The notes below the pieces were generated by a model. That model had not been told where the DNA came from and made no database searches. It saw nothing but the letters and a program-made list of their open reading frames with translations. Below are positions 1-7,767 of a DNA stretch of 49,363 nt, one piece after another. A program made the position numbers and the translations under genes. This stretch comes from JBAVQS01 sp049694275 (GTDB taxonomy: Bacteria > Chloroflexota > Anaerolineae > UBA4142 > SHND01), in NCBI GenBank assembly GCA_049694275.1, contig JBAVQS010000030.1, positions 1 to 49,363 on the forward strand, read 5' to 3'. Positions within the stretch are counted from its first letter, which is position 1; each line of letters starts with the position of its first letter.

Positions 1-1305
1 CTGGCCGCGGGACTGGCGCCTGACCCCGCCGCGTTCGTCGCCGCCGTGCGTGCGGTGAACCCGGTGCTTGCCGCGCGGTGTCTCACCGAGTCCGGCGTGA
101 CGGTCCCGCCGCAAGCGCGGACGGACACGCAAACGGCGCTGGGCCGCGACCTGTCCGACCCGCACCTCCATCTCCGCTATCGCATCGCGGCGGGGCTTGA
201 ACTCGGCCGGCTGGGGGATTCGCGCTGGCGCGCGGTGGAGGCCAACGGGGTGCGCATCCTGCTCCCGCCCCTGGTGGCGCTGCCGGCCGGGATCCTGCGC
301 ATGGGCACGACCGCCTGGCAGGAGCTGCGCCTCCGGCTTGGCGGGTTCACTTTCGCCAAGGATGAGACTCCACAGCATTCGGTGACGCTCCCTGCCTTTT
401 ATGTCAGCCGGTTCCCGGTCACGAATGCCGAGTTTGCCTGCTTTATCGCGGCGGGGGGATATGCGGCGGAACGCTACTGGACCACACCGGCGGCGCGCGC
501 CTGGCGCAGCGGCGAGGTGGTCGAGAGCGGCGCGGTAAAAGATTCGATGAACCTCTGGCGTGCGGTCAAGAATGACCCGAAACTGATTGAGCAGTACCGC
601 CGCGCTGGATGGTCTGTCCCGCAGGTAGCTGCCTTGCGTGAACTGGCCCGGATGGATGAGGCGCAGGCGCGCCAGACATTCGATCAGGCTTATTCGGAGC
701 GCCCGCGCGACCGGCCAGCGTATTGGGAGGATGGGGACTATAACAACCCTTCGCAGCCGGTGGTCGGCGTGACCTGGTTCGAGGCGCTGGCCTACGTCAC
801 CTGGCTGAACGAACAGTGGCAGGCGGCTGGCTGGAGTTGGCTACTGTGGGAAAAGCAAGCGGCGCGCGAGGTGCGCTTGCCAGTTGCGCAGTGGCAAGTC
901 CGCTTGCCGAGCGAAGCGGAATGGGAGTGGGCGGCGCGCGGGCCGGCCGGGCGGATCTATCCGTGGGGCAACGCGTGGGATGCGGGGCGCGCCAACTCGT
1001 CCGAGTCGCATATCCTGCGTCCGACGCCGGTGGGTATCTATGCGGATGGCGCCACGCCGGATGGGGTGCATGACCTGGCGGGGAATGTGTGGGAGTGGAC
1101 GACGACGCTTTATCGGGGCTATCCCTATCGTGCGGAGGATGGCCGCGAGAATCTTGAAGTGGAGGGACGCCGTGTGGTGCGTGGCGGGTCCTTCGGCGCC
1201 AGTCAGCTCTTCGTCCGCTGCGCCTCCCGTTACCTCAATGACCCGGACGGCGCGAGCAACGGTCAGGGTTTTCGGGTGGTGTTGTCTCCCACTGTTCGAC
1301 TCTGA
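1..1305 (+). CDS. SUMF1/FGE-sulfatase-domain protein, C-terminal part
   Basis: The frame is open from base 1, so the true start lies outside the window. A GTG at 46 is only the first internal start. The N-terminal ~90 visible residues look like the repeat or linker region that precedes SUMF1 domains in large NACHT-type signalling proteins (DPHLHLRYRIAAGLELGRLGD). From about residue 80 of the visible part there is a typical SUMF1 (formylglycine-generating-enzyme-like) fold: PVTNAEF, GVTWFEALAYVTWLNE, RLPSEAEWEWAARG, YPWGN, GNVWEWT, RVVRGGSF and GQGFRVV near the end. In bacteria such domains occur in FGEs, EgtB/PvdO-like oxidoreductases and, as catalytically uncertain C-terminal modules, in conflict/NACHT proteins. 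I infer the last group from the N-terminal sequence. Next gene starts 280 bp downstream. Confidence 0.8.
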   Translation: MAAGLAPDPAAFVAAVRAVNPVLAARCLTESGVTVPPQARTDTQTALGRDLSDPHLHLRYRIAAGLELGRLGDSRWRAVEANGVRILLPPLVALPAGILRMGTTAWQELRLRLGGFTFAKDETPQHSVTLPAFYVSRFPVTNAEFACFIAAGGYAAERYWTTPAARAWRSGEVVESGAVKDSMNLWRAVKNDPKLIEQYRRAGWSVPQVAALRELARMDEAQARQTFDQAYSERPRDRPAYWEDGDYNNPSQPVVGVTWFEALAYVTWLNEQWQAAGWSWLLWEKQAAREVRLPVAQWQVRLPSEAEWEWAARGPAGRIYPWGNAWDAGRANSSESHILRPTPVGIYADGATPDGVHDLAGNVWEWTTTLYRGYPYRAEDGRENLEVEGRRVVRGGSFGASQLFVRCASRYLNDPDGASNGQGFRVVLSPTVRL

Positions 1306-1585
1306 ACTCTGGCACTCTGGGCTCTGGACTCTGGACGCGGCGCGGAGCGAGGGCGGCGGCTGGCCGGGTCCGGGGATTGCAAATCCCCCGGCTGAAAAAA
1401 GGGGGGGCTGCAAAAAAAAGGATGGCTGGGCGGCGGGCCTTGTTTCGATAGCCGCGCCTTTTTCAGCCCGGAATTTCGAATTCCGGGGCCTGGTCGTGGT
1501 GCGGGCGGCGGCGGCTGGCAAAGATTGAACCGCGAAGGACGCGAAGGGCGCGAAGAGGATACTGGATGGAATAAGGAGGATTGTC
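1306..1585. other. Intergenic region with hairpin and tandem 9-mers
   Basis: No gene is seen. CTCTGG-type words recur just after the stop. A 9-bp perfect inverted repeat (CCCGGAATT, loop TCG, AATTCCGGG) lies at 1467-1487 and could form a hairpin, but no T-run follows it. At about 1531-1557 there are three near-identical 9-mers of the form GCGAAGGAC/GCGAAGGGC/GCGAAGAGG, a type of repeat that is dispersed in some bacterial genomes. Confidence 0.5.
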
Positions 1586-2017
1586 ATGGATGTTTCGATG
1601 TTGGTTCCGCAAGTGACCTTGATGCTTGCGCCGATGCTCCCGTATTTGCTTCAGGCGGGGGAGAAGGTGGCGCAAGAGGCGGGCAAAAAGTTTGGGGAAG
1701 AGGCGTGGCAGGAGGGCAAGGCGCTCTGGGAACGGCTGTGGCCCAGGGTCGAGGCCCGGCCGGCGGCCAAAGAAGCCGCCGAAGATGTCGCGGCGCAACC
1801 CATGAACGCAGATCGGCAGGCGGCGCTACGCGTGCAGCTTACCAAGCTGTTGAGTGAGGATGAGGCCCTGGCGCAAGAAATCGCGCGCTTGGTGCAGTCG
1901 GGCAAGCAGACCCGGACGACCATCATCGCATCGGGCGAGCGGAGCGTGGCCGCGCAAAACATGAACGGGAACATCATCATCACCGGCGACCGGAACGAGG
2001 TTGAAGGTAAATCGTAA
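1586..2017 (+). CDS. Small hypothetical protein, possible conflict-system partner
   Basis: 143 aa. The start is well placed: AAGGAGG lies about 8 nt upstream of the ATG. The N-terminal ~25 residues are hydrophobic/amphipathic (LMLAPMLPYLLQAGEK). They are followed by a charged helical region rich in Ala, Glu and Lys, and a C-terminal stretch with an NIIITGDRNEV-type ending that suggests short beta repeats. Similar short proteins with a helical head and a GD-containing tail are found beside NACHT/SUMF1 proteins. The upstream SUMF1 gene fits this, but the link is inferred. No enzymatic motif is seen and no function is assigned. Confidence 0.65.
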   Translation: MDVSMLVPQVTLMLAPMLPYLLQAGEKVAQEAGKKFGEEAWQEGKALWERLWPRVEARPAAKEAAEDVAAQPMNADRQAALRVQLTKLLSEDEALAQEIARLVQSGKQTRTTIIASGERSVAAQNMNGNIIITGDRNEVEGKS

Positions 2018-2084
2018 GAACGCGGCCCCTGCGCGTGTATGAGGCGAATCTACACCATTTAGACGCCGTTGGCGGAATCGGGTT

Positions 2085-3026
2085 CTAACCGATTTGCGCC
2101 TTGCTAAGACGCCGCAATTCATTCGGCGGCGATCCCCTGAGCGTGAATACGGCGACTTCCGGCGGGCAGTTGTAGCGGAAGGGCGCGACGACCGTGCCGA
2201 GCCCGCGCGAGGTATAGACCTGGAACGAATCAAACTGCACGTGCCCGCTGGCGACGCGCTTGCCATATTTCGAGTTGGTGATGACCGGCCCGATTTTCGG
2301 CAGGCAGATTTGCCCGCCGTGCGTATGGCCCGACAGGACGACCTTGACGCGCGGGTCCTGGAGCTCCATCGCATAATCGGGATTGTGGGAGAGCAGGATG
2401 ACCGGCTCGGTCTCGTGCGCGCCCCCCACGGCGGTGTGCAGGTCCGGGAGGTCTTCCCAGAGATCGCCGATCCCCGCGATGCGGATGCGGCTGTTTTCAC
2501 GGTGCAGCCAGCGCCCCGCGTTGGTCACGTCCACGACGCCTGCCGTTTCAAGCATGTGGTGGACCGCGTTGGCATCCTGCCAATAGTCGTGGTTCCCGAG
2601 GACGCCATAGACGCCCAGTGGCGCGTGCAGGCGGCGCAGCGCCTCGCCGATCTCGGATAGGTACGCGAGCTCCAGGGTGATATAGTCGCCGCCAAGCAGG
2701 ACCACGTCCGGATTCTCCCGGTTCGTCTCGTCGACGACCCGTTTGAGAAAGTCGGCCGGCGTGGTCGGCCCGCTGTGAAAATCGGTCAGGAAGGCGAGCT
2801 TGAGGCCCTCAAAGGGGCGCGGCAGGTTGTCGACAGTCAGGCTCATCCGGGTCAGCGTGATGCAGCGCGCCTCGCGGCGGGCCTCCATCGCAAAAAAGGG
2901 CAGGGCGTTGAGCACCTGGATGGGGAGTTTGAGGAGGGCATCGACGATCTTGTCCTGGTGCCGGGAGTGTCGTCTGGTCCGGGTTCTCACGCCCGTATGG
3001 ATATTCGGTTGGGTTTCAATCTGCAT
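2085..3026 (-). CDS. Metallophosphoesterase, YkuE/YaeI-like
   Basis: 313 aa calcineurin-like phosphoesterase. All the metal-binding motifs are visible in order: DFH (82-84), GGD (112-114), GNHD (144-147), SHNPD with H214, and GHTHGG (233-238). This layout matches the YaeI/YkuE group of di-metal phosphodiesterases, which are usually membrane-associated. The N-terminal ~45 residues are basic, then weakly hydrophobic. Start choice is uncertain: a -10 element (TGGTATAAT, minus strand) ends only about 11 nt before the first ATG, which would give an almost leaderless mRNA. An internal ATG at residue 47 or 61 is possible. It is the last host gene before tRNA-Pro and is transcribed away from it. Confidence 0.9.
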   Translation of the reverse strand: MQIETQPNIHTGVRTRTRRHSRHQDKIVDALLKLPIQVLNALPFFAMEARREARCITLTRMSLTVDNLPRPFEGLKLAFLTDFHSGPTTPADFLKRVVDETNRENPDVVLLGGDYITLELAYLSEIGEALRRLHAPLGVYGVLGNHDYWQDANAVHHMLETAGVVDVTNAGRWLHRENSRIRIAGIGDLWEDLPDLHTAVGGAHETEPVILLSHNPDYAMELQDPRVKVVLSGHTHGGQICLPKIGPVITNSKYGKRVASGHVQFDSFQVYTSRGLGTVVAPFRYNCPPEVAVFTLRGSPPNELRRLSKAQIG

Positions 3027-3036
3027 AATGCGCTCT

Positions 3037-3045
3037 ATTATACCA
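3037..3045 (-). promoter_or_regulatory. Extended -10 promoter for the metallophosphoesterase gene
   Basis: Read on the minus strand the sequence is TGGTATAAT, an extended -10 element. No good -35 is present at the usual distance. It lies back to back with the tRNA-Pro promoter. Confidence 0.45.
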
Positions 3046-3060
3046 GATGACCGATTTTTC

Positions 3061-3089
3061 TTGACGTTGAAGGGAAACTGGGCTATACT
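3061..3089 (+). promoter_or_regulatory. Sigma70-type promoter of tRNA-Pro
   Basis: TTGACG (3061-3066), a 17-bp spacer and TATACT (3084-3089), about 11 bp before the first tRNA base. Near-consensus elements with ideal spacing. Confidence 0.8.
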
Positions 3090-3100
3090 GCACTTTGCGT

Positions 3101-3173
3101 CGGGGTGTAGCGCAGTCGGTAGCGCGCATCGTTTGGGACGATGAGGCCGGAGGTTCGAATCCTCTCACCCCGA
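3101..3173 (+). tRNA. tRNA-Pro(TGG), prophage integration target
   Basis: The complete cloverleaf can be read: acceptor CGGGGTG/CACCCCG with discriminator A3173, anticodon stem CATCG/CGATG, loop TTTGGGA with anticodon TGG at 3134-3136, and T-arm with GGTTCGAATCC. CCA is not encoded. The 3' 24 bases belong to the att core, so the 3' end of this gene is now supplied by the prophage, while the original host 3' end is displaced to attR. Confidence 0.97.
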
Positions 3174-3176
3174 CTG
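3150..3176 (+). repeat. attL core (27 bp)
   Basis: Exact copy of 46124-46150, beginning GAGGTTCGAATCCTCTCACC. It covers the T-arm and acceptor 3' side of tRNA-Pro and ends 3 bp after the tRNA. Flanking bases differ between the two copies (3149 G vs 46123 A; 3177 C vs 46151 T), which fixes the limits. Confidence 0.95.
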
Positions 3177-3207
3177 CCAGCGAGTTTGTTAAAGGACGAG
3201 TCGCTGG
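3177..3207. repeat. Inverted repeat adjoining the attL core
   Basis: CCAGCGA (3177-3183) and TCGCTGG (3201-3207) are perfect 7-bp arms starting at the first base outside the att core. This could be a recombinase or excisionase site in the phage arm, or part of the 3' leader of the tRNA transcript. Confidence 0.45.
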
Positions 3208-3210
3208 TAA

Positions 3211-3249
3211 GGACGGTCGCTGCTTCCAACAGCTACCGTCCGTTTTTTT
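3211..3249 (+). terminator. Rho-independent terminator after tRNA-Pro
   Basis: GGACGGT (3211-3217) pairs with ACCGTCC (3235-3241), with partial pairing further inward, and is followed by a T7 run at 3243-3249. It lies inside the prophage, so the phage appears to bring both the tRNA 3' end and a terminator for it. Confidence 0.8.
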
Positions 3250-3296
3250 GGTCATCTGGTCACGCTCAGGGGATGAGCGTGGCTATTTTTGTGAGG

Positions 3297-3503
3297 TTAT
3301 TGTGGCGGGTTTTCTACCCGCTCCTGGTATTCTTTGATGCTGTCGATGTAGACAAGCCACTGGCTGGTTAGTCCCAACCCCGCTTTGCGGCCCTTCAGCC
3401 ATCCCCGGTGCAGGTATCGTTTGATGGTCGCAGGATGCACGTCGAGCCGCTGAGCCGCTTCCTCTACGGTTATCGTTTCGCGCTTGATGCTGGCCGTTGG
3501 CAT
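3297..3503 (-). CDS. Excisionase-family HTH protein
   Basis: 68 aa from ATG 3503 (MPTASIKRETITVEEAAQRL). A MerR/excisionase-type winged helix (HTH_17-like) is visible: TVEEAAQRLDVHPATIKRYLHRGWLKG, followed by a short strand (SQWLVYIDSIKEYQ). The upstream GGGA is a weak ribosome-binding site. A longer reading from 3569 is possible but less likely. It lies 120 bp from attL, the usual place for a recombination directionality factor. It could equally be a repressor. A second member of the same family is next to it. Confidence 0.75.
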   Translation of the reverse strand: MPTASIKRETITVEEAAQRLDVHPATIKRYLHRGWLKGRKAGLGLTSQWLVYIDSIKEYQERVENPPQ

Positions 3504-3574
3504 GATTACAATTCCCATTAGACTGAATAAGCTGTTACAAGGTGTTACCAGAATACACCCGTACTCCATTCATG

Positions 3575-3835
3575 TCAAGGACCAGTTTTATCCTCCCGTT
3601 GCCCTGGCTTGGCTCCACGCGGATCTTTAGTCGCAATGTACCGGGTCCAGCTCTCCTCTGTAATCAACCAGTTGGTGCCAACTTTGATTGCTTCGATCTT
3701 TTTGTCTCGAATCAGGTGTGAAACGTGTTCCTGGCTGAGACCGGTGAGCGCGGAAATCTGACCGGTTGTGAGATAGCCGGGGATTGGGTTGGGCTTGGGT
3801 TTCTTGATGTGTGGAGACACGGTTGAGGTTGGCAT
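3575..3835 (-). CDS. Second excisionase-family HTH protein
   Basis: 86 aa. A central DNA-binding HTH is visible (YLTTGQISALTGLSQEHVSHLIRDKKIEAIKVG, then NWLITEESWTRYIA), with basic, Pro-rich tails at both ends. The fold is the same as in the neighbour at 3297 but the sequences are quite different. It is transcribed toward attL in line with recombinase A. The two small HTH proteins may be an excisionase and an auxiliary regulator of integration direction. Confidence 0.75.
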   Translation of the reverse strand: MPTSTVSPHIKKPKPNPIPGYLTTGQISALTGLSQEHVSHLIRDKKIEAIKVGTNWLITEESWTRYIATKDPRGAKPGQREDKTGP

Positions 3836-3874
3836 TCAGTATACTCCGTATTCCTCTAAACATTTGCTATCAAA

Positions 3875-4855
3875 TTATTGCGCGCGCCGGGTGCCGCCCA
3901 GGTTGTCGCCGATCACACGCATCTGCGCGTCGGCGCTCTCCTGGATATAGACATCCAGCATGATTTCGGACTTGTGGCGCGAGAGCTTGCGAATGTCCTT
4001 CGCCTCGTGCTGTTTGCTCGCCGCGTTGGTGATTGCGCCGCGGCGGAGCGAGTGTCCGGAGACGAGCGTGGGATCGATCTCAGCGGCGACGGCGGATTGC
4101 TTGACAATATCGGCAACGACCTGGTCCGTGAGCCGGTGCTCCCAAACGTGGCCCCATTGGTCGATTTTGCGAAAGAGCGGGCCATCTGCGATCTTCGAGA
4201 CAACCAGCCAGGTCTTGAGCGCATGGACCGCGCACATGCGCTGATCGGCGGCCGCCGGCACGTGGATGTCATAACCTTCCCCGGATTTGTCCGTCTTGGA
4301 TTGTGCAATGTGCACGATCACGCGGTCCCGTCGAAAGCGAATGCTCTGCCGGTCGAGCGCAACGATCTCGCTCCGGCGCAGTGCGCAGGCGTATCCGACC
4401 AGGAGAATGGCCCGGTTGCGGGCGCCCCGGATGTCGTCGGGTTGCGCGGCGAGCATGAGGCGCATGTCCGCTTCCTCAATGCCGGCCTTGCGCTCGGGCG
4501 CGGCCGGATGCTTGCGGCGAATGCCCTTGAGCGTTTGCTTGACCGCGGGATCCTGGGTCGGGTCTTCGACGCGCTCCAGGTTATGGTAGTGACGGATCGC
4601 CGCCAGTTTGGTTTTGAGCGTGTTGGTCTTGTATCCCGCTTCGGCGAGCTCGGCGATGTGCGCGACGACAGTGGCCGGCGACGCGGGCAGGGGCGTGGCG
4701 TGAAAGCGTGCACAAAACGCCCGAAATTCATTCCAGTTCGATTCGTAGGTGCGCGTCGTGTTGGGCGCATCGGCGTTGTCGGCGTAATCACGCGCCAGCT
4801 CGATCAGCTCGCGGGCTTTTTGGTTGTACGGTTGCAGACTAGCGGTTTCGTCCAT
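3875..4855 (-). CDS. Tyrosine recombinase A (attL side)
   Basis: 326 aa site-specific recombinase. An N-terminal SAM-like core-binding domain (about 15-115) is followed by the catalytic domain. The catalytic residues are visible: R160 (ALRRSEI), K187 (SKTDK), H268 and R271 (GHSLRRG), H294 (SRHKS) and the nucleophile Y303 (DVYI). It is transcribed toward attL with the two HTH genes downstream. It is clearly different in sequence from recombinase B at the other prophage end. A perfect palindrome lies just upstream of its start. Confidence 0.93.
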   Translation of the reverse strand: MDETASLQPYNQKARELIELARDYADNADAPNTTRTYESNWNEFRAFCARFHATPLPASPATVVAHIAELAEAGYKTNTLKTKLAAIRHYHNLERVEDPTQDPAVKQTLKGIRRKHPAAPERKAGIEEADMRLMLAAQPDDIRGARNRAILLVGYACALRRSEIVALDRQSIRFRRDRVIVHIAQSKTDKSGEGYDIHVPAAADQRMCAVHALKTWLVVSKIADGPLFRKIDQWGHVWEHRLTDQVVADIVKQSAVAAEIDPTLVSGHSLRRGAITNAASKQHEAKDIRKLSRHKSEIMLDVYIQESADAQMRVIGDNLGGTRRAQ

Positions 4856-4876
4856 TTACAGTCCTTTGGGTGTGCT

Positions 4877-4905
4877 AGGACTGATAACGTTAAATTATCA
4901 GTCCT
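4877..4905. repeat. Perfect 11-bp inverted repeat upstream of recombinase A
   Basis: AGGACTGATAA (4877-4887), loop CGTTAAA, TTATCAGTCCT (4895-4905). It overlaps the stop codon of the upstream gene and lies 22 bp before the recombinase A start. A further AGTCCT copy occurs at 4860-4865. It may be an operator, or an RNA hairpin that limits read-through into the recombinase. Confidence 0.55.
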
Positions 4906-5515
4906 TAGACTCTAACGCTTTTTGGGGTGCGTGAGCGGCGTCCCCCTTGAAATCGTCGGCCTGTGCCGCGGCGAAATCTCCGTTGTGGGCATCGACGGCT
5001 TTGCATACGCGGAGCGCCTGGTCCATGTCGCGATAGCAGAGCTTGAGCGCCACGCGCTCACCTGGTCGCCTGATCCGGATGCGCCGGTCGAGCGGTTGCT
5101 TTGTAACAATATACCACTCGGCGACGATGTGCGGCGATGAATAGATGAACGGAGTCGCTGCGGGCGTCTGGGCGGAAGAGCGCTTTTCCTGGGCTTGCGT
5201 CTGGACCGCCGTGCGCTCGGCCTCGAGCAGCTGTTTAAACTCTTTCTTGGCGTCTCCGCCCATGGCTCCGCCGCGCTGGTCGATAAACTCGCACCATTTG
5301 ATCGCAAGCTCACGCTCGTCAAGTTCATAGCGGTCAATAATGGCAGTGCCGTGGTCGTACCCGAGCCGATAGAGTCCGATGTAATCACCGCGCTGTCCGT
5401 GGACGATCCGGGCCGCGATATGCTTGCCACGATAGATGATTTCATCGCCTGGCAACTTGACCAAGACGAGCGGTACCGGCGAGTCTATGCCTGGTAACTT
5501 AAGTTGCTTGCTCAT
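4898..5515 (-). CDS. Hypothetical protein
   Basis: 205 aa, start supported by GGGGAG about 9 nt upstream of ATG. Not recognised. The N-terminal ~85 residues look like a small beta-rich domain (VPLVLVKLPGDEIIYRGKHIAARIV, then DYIGLYRLGYDHGTAIIDRY). A Gln/Ala-rich charged linker follows at about 90-120. A second small domain has the pattern AEWYIVTKQPLDRRIRIR, and the tail is acidic. It has no catalytic motif. It is the most downstream gene of the early leftward operon before recombinase A. Its stop codon sits inside a palindrome, which may uncouple the two. Confidence 0.7.
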   Translation of the reverse strand: MSKQLKLPGIDSPVPLVLVKLPGDEIIYRGKHIAARIVHGQRGDYIGLYRLGYDHGTAIIDRYELDERELAIKWCEFIDQRGGAMGGDAKKEFKQLLEAERTAVQTQAQEKRSSAQTPAATPFIYSSPHIVAEWYIVTKQPLDRRIRIRRPGERVALKLCYRDMDQALRVCKAVDAHNGDFAAAQADDFKGDAAHAPQKALESKD

Positions 5516-5516
5516 T

Positions 5517-5855
5517 CTATTTTCTCCCCTTCTTTTTCAAACCCGGCTTGCGCCCGCGCCGGTGCAACCTGGCGACGTGCAGATCGGCGATGCGGCCCTC
5601 AGCGGCTTTGCGGTCGGCGGCCTGGTCAAGGCTTCCGTCCGCCAGTGCGACCGCATTGATTGTCCCGGCGCCATAGTAGCGGCAGAGCGCAACCAGGTCC
5701 TGCGCAAGATCGGCGTCAGACGCGATATAGACGCTCTTTTGGACATAGTGCAGGCCTCCGCCGTTCGTGAGCTCGGCGAGGACCTCGTAAAAGGTCGAGA
5801 GCGGGCGGCCGGTAAAGTCCCACAGGATCAAATACTTGCCGTTTGTGGAATTCAT
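5517..5855 (-). CDS. Small protein with Cas2/VapD-like strand pattern
   Basis: 112 aa from ATG 5855; a longer reading from 5903 is possible. The first ~75 residues have a beta-alpha-beta-beta-alpha-beta pattern: KYLILWDFTG, STFYEVLAELTN, LHYVQKSVYIAS, ADLAQDLVALCRYYG and INAVAL. An Asp follows the first strand and there is an SVYI strand, as in the ferredoxin-like fold of Cas2/VapD nucleases. The C-terminus is very basic (RRGRKPGLKKKGRK), suggesting nucleic-acid binding. The fold is an inference from strand order only. Its start overlaps one of three related palindromic sites. Confidence 0.6.
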   Translation of the reverse strand: MNSTNGKYLILWDFTGRPLSTFYEVLAELTNGGGLHYVQKSVYIASDADLAQDLVALCRYYGAGTINAVALADGSLDQAADRKAAEGRIADLHVARLHRRGRKPGLKKKGRK

Positions 5856-5875
5856 AGACACGTGTCCGTTTATTG
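5849..5875. promoter_or_regulatory. Palindromic site, copy 1
   Basis: AATTCAT-AGAC-ACGT-GTCC-GTTTATT, overlapping the start codon of the gene ending at 5517. It shares the pattern AATT..(G/A)GAC-4-GTCCGTTTA with sites at 8676-8702 and 43244-43271. It may be an operator or RNA-level control site. Confidence 0.4.
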
Positions 5876-6304
5876 CTGTGCTTCCGGGTGCAGTTCGTTC
5901 CACTTGGCCCGGGTACGCGCGATTGTGCCGACGACAACTCGCTGCTCGTGTTGGACAATCGTGTGTAGCATGTCCTCTTTCGTATTGTGAGCGTAGACCC
6001 TCCCGGCCTCATCGCCGAAATCACAGAACTGTTCCCACCGCTTGAACACCTCGGATTTTGGTGTGGTCTGTAATTCCGCCCGGACACGTTGCTCGATCTC
6101 CGCTTCTTCGGCGCGCCGTTCGCCGTCGCACTCGTCCCACAGCCGCGCCCATTCCGCGTCGCGCTGGAGCTTGGCTTGATATTCGGCGTGAATTTGTCGC
6201 AATTGATCGGCGTCAAACGTCGGCGACAGCAAAGCATCTTTCCATTGCTCGTACAGGCGATACGGTTGCTCCCGCTCCACATTGGAGATTAACACGTTGT
6301 TCAT
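5870..6304 (-). CDS. Hypothetical protein
   Basis: 144 aa from ATG 6304, chosen because GGAGG lies 6 nt upstream and the start overlaps the stop of the upstream gene (ATGA). Largely helical and charged, with a probable coiled coil around AEYQAKLQRDAEWARLWDE and ERRAEEAEIEQRVRAEL. There are single Cys residues but no metal motif. Not recognised. It is translationally coupled within the early leftward operon. Confidence 0.7.
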   Translation of the reverse strand: MNNVLISNVEREQPYRLYEQWKDALLSPTFDADQLRQIHAEYQAKLQRDAEWARLWDECDGERRAEEAEIEQRVRAELQTTPKSEVFKRWEQFCDFGDEAGRVYAHNTKEDMLHTIVQHEQRVVVGTIARTRAKWNELHPEAQQ

Positions 6305-6495
6305 TTCGCCTCCGCTGCTTTCGCGTCGCTCGCGGCGCACCTGTTCCCGGCGTCTTCCAGGAGCTTGACTGCGGCTACCAGCTTTTGCTGGATTTCCTCC
6401 TCGTCCGTGTACGTTTCCTCGACGATAAACATTGCAATCTTGGTGCAAATCGCATTAAGACGCTTCTGGCGTGGATTGATGTTTTGGGTAGGCAT
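6301..6495 (-). CDS. Small hypothetical protein
   Basis: 64 aa from ATG 6495, preceded by GAGAGGAT. Helical throughout (NINPRQKRLNAICTKIAMFI, then EEIQQKLVAAVKLLEDAGN). Its TGA overlaps the next start (ATGA at 6301-6304). No known family. It probably belongs to the early operon's small accessory proteins. Confidence 0.65.
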   Translation of the reverse strand: MPTQNINPRQKRLNAICTKIAMFIVEETYTDEEEIQQKLVAAVKLLEDAGNRCAASDAKAAEAK

Positions 6496-6571
6496 GATTC
6501 TATCCTCTCTCCCTCTTGTTGTTTTAGTGCGGTGAGGGACGGCGCACACCATCCCCCACCGCGGGATATGT

Positions 6572-7717
6572 CTATTTCGATTGCAGTTCGGCCAGGGCGT
6601 AGGCCCAATCGGTCTTTCCTGCGGTCGTGTAGGCGGCGATGATCTGGTTTGCATTTTCGCGCGGGAATCGTTTCCGCGCGACTTCTTTCCAAAACTCGGT
6701 GGGGCCAACGTGGTATTCGGTCGGTCCGTTGCCGGTCGGCGGGACCTGTGGCGCTTGCTCCGGTTGCGGCTGGCCGTCAGGCGGTGCGCCGATCTGGTCG
6801 TCCTCGTGTTCGCCGTTGGTCTCGTGTGTGGCGAGGCGGGCGGTGACGTTCGCGGTCCACAGCGCGGCGCGTTCGGCGTCATCCTTCGGGGCGTGCTCGC
6901 GCAGCAACTTGGCCCAGGCGTTCCGGGCGTGCTGGACACTTTTGAATGCGCCCCGCTCGACGCCCCAGGCCAGCGCGGTTTCCTCGTTCGGGAACACGTT
7001 CGGGACGGTGTTCGCGATACGCTCTTGATCGGCGGGGGTGAGTCCGTCGTAGACGGCGCTCTCGATGCGCTCGGGCATCCCCTTCCATTCGCCCGCCTCG
7101 TCCCAGAGCGTCATGCCGAACCGGCCCCGGCGCGCCCAGATGACCTTGACGCCGCGCTTGTCGCCGTCGCGCATGAGTTGGAGCTGCAGGTTGACTGACC
7201 GGGTGAGGCGCACGAGCTCGGTGGCGCTTACGGTGGCCTTCGTGACCTCTTTGCCATTCCCGTCGCGGGCGTCATTCAGGTGATAAATCCAGAGGACATC
7301 GCAGCCCCACTTGGTCACCGCGTCCTGTAGCTGACGCATCGCCAGGGCCTTGTCCTTGAACGCGGCATAGAGATTCTTTTCGCGCCCGTGCTCCTTGTCC
7401 TGGATCGCGGCGGTGACGAACGGCGCAATGAGCGCGGTCAGTGAATCGACGACGATGGTCTTGACGCCACTGTTCGGCATGTTGTCGTCGAGCAACCGGG
7501 CGATGCGGTCCGGGTCATTATTGTCCTCGGGCCGGTCGGAAATCTGGTAGACGTCGCCCGCCAGGTGCCGGACCTCGGAGAAACGGTGATCGGCGTCAAT
7601 CGCCAGGAACGGGCCGTGCATCCGGGCGGCGAATGTCGATTTACCGGCGCCCGGATAGCCCACGAGTCCCCACAGCCGGATTGGATATTTGTTTGCTTCC
7701 ATCTTCTTGAAACTCAT
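6572..7717 (-). CDS. RecA-like phage ATPase, Sak4/AAA_24-like
   Basis: 381 aa. P-loop NTPase with Walker A GYPGAGKST (20-28) and Walker B TIVVD (87-91), within a RecA-like core of about 240 residues that also carries VLWIYHLND. This organisation matches AAA_24-type phage nucleotide-binding proteins, which include Sak4 single-strand annealing/RecA-like recombinases. The C-terminal ~130 residues form an extra helical extension with a Pro/Gln-rich linker (PPDGQPQPEQAPQVPPTG), ending in a short helical domain that may bind a partner such as SSB. The ribosome-binding site AGGAGG is strong. No separate SSB or exonuclease is visible in the operon. Confidence 0.8.
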   Translation of the reverse strand: MSFKKMEANKYPIRLWGLVGYPGAGKSTFAARMHGPFLAIDADHRFSEVRHLAGDVYQISDRPEDNNDPDRIARLLDDNMPNSGVKTIVVDSLTALIAPFVTAAIQDKEHGREKNLYAAFKDKALAMRQLQDAVTKWGCDVLWIYHLNDARDGNGKEVTKATVSATELVRLTRSVNLQLQLMRDGDKRGVKVIWARRGRFGMTLWDEAGEWKGMPERIESAVYDGLTPADQERIANTVPNVFPNEETALAWGVERGAFKSVQHARNAWAKLLREHAPKDDAERAALWTANVTARLATHETNGEHEDDQIGAPPDGQPQPEQAPQVPPTGNGPTEYHVGPTEFWKEVARKRFPRENANQIIAAYTTAGKTDWAYALAELQSK

Positions 7718-7767
7718 TTCTATTTCCTCCTGTTAGTTGTTCGATCAATCGTTCAGGCGTTTACGCA

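Noticed and set aside
841..1587. 248-aa minus-strand frame covering the SUMF1 C-terminus
   Set aside because: Low-complexity Arg/Pro-rich translation opposite a gene with clear SUMF1 motifs.
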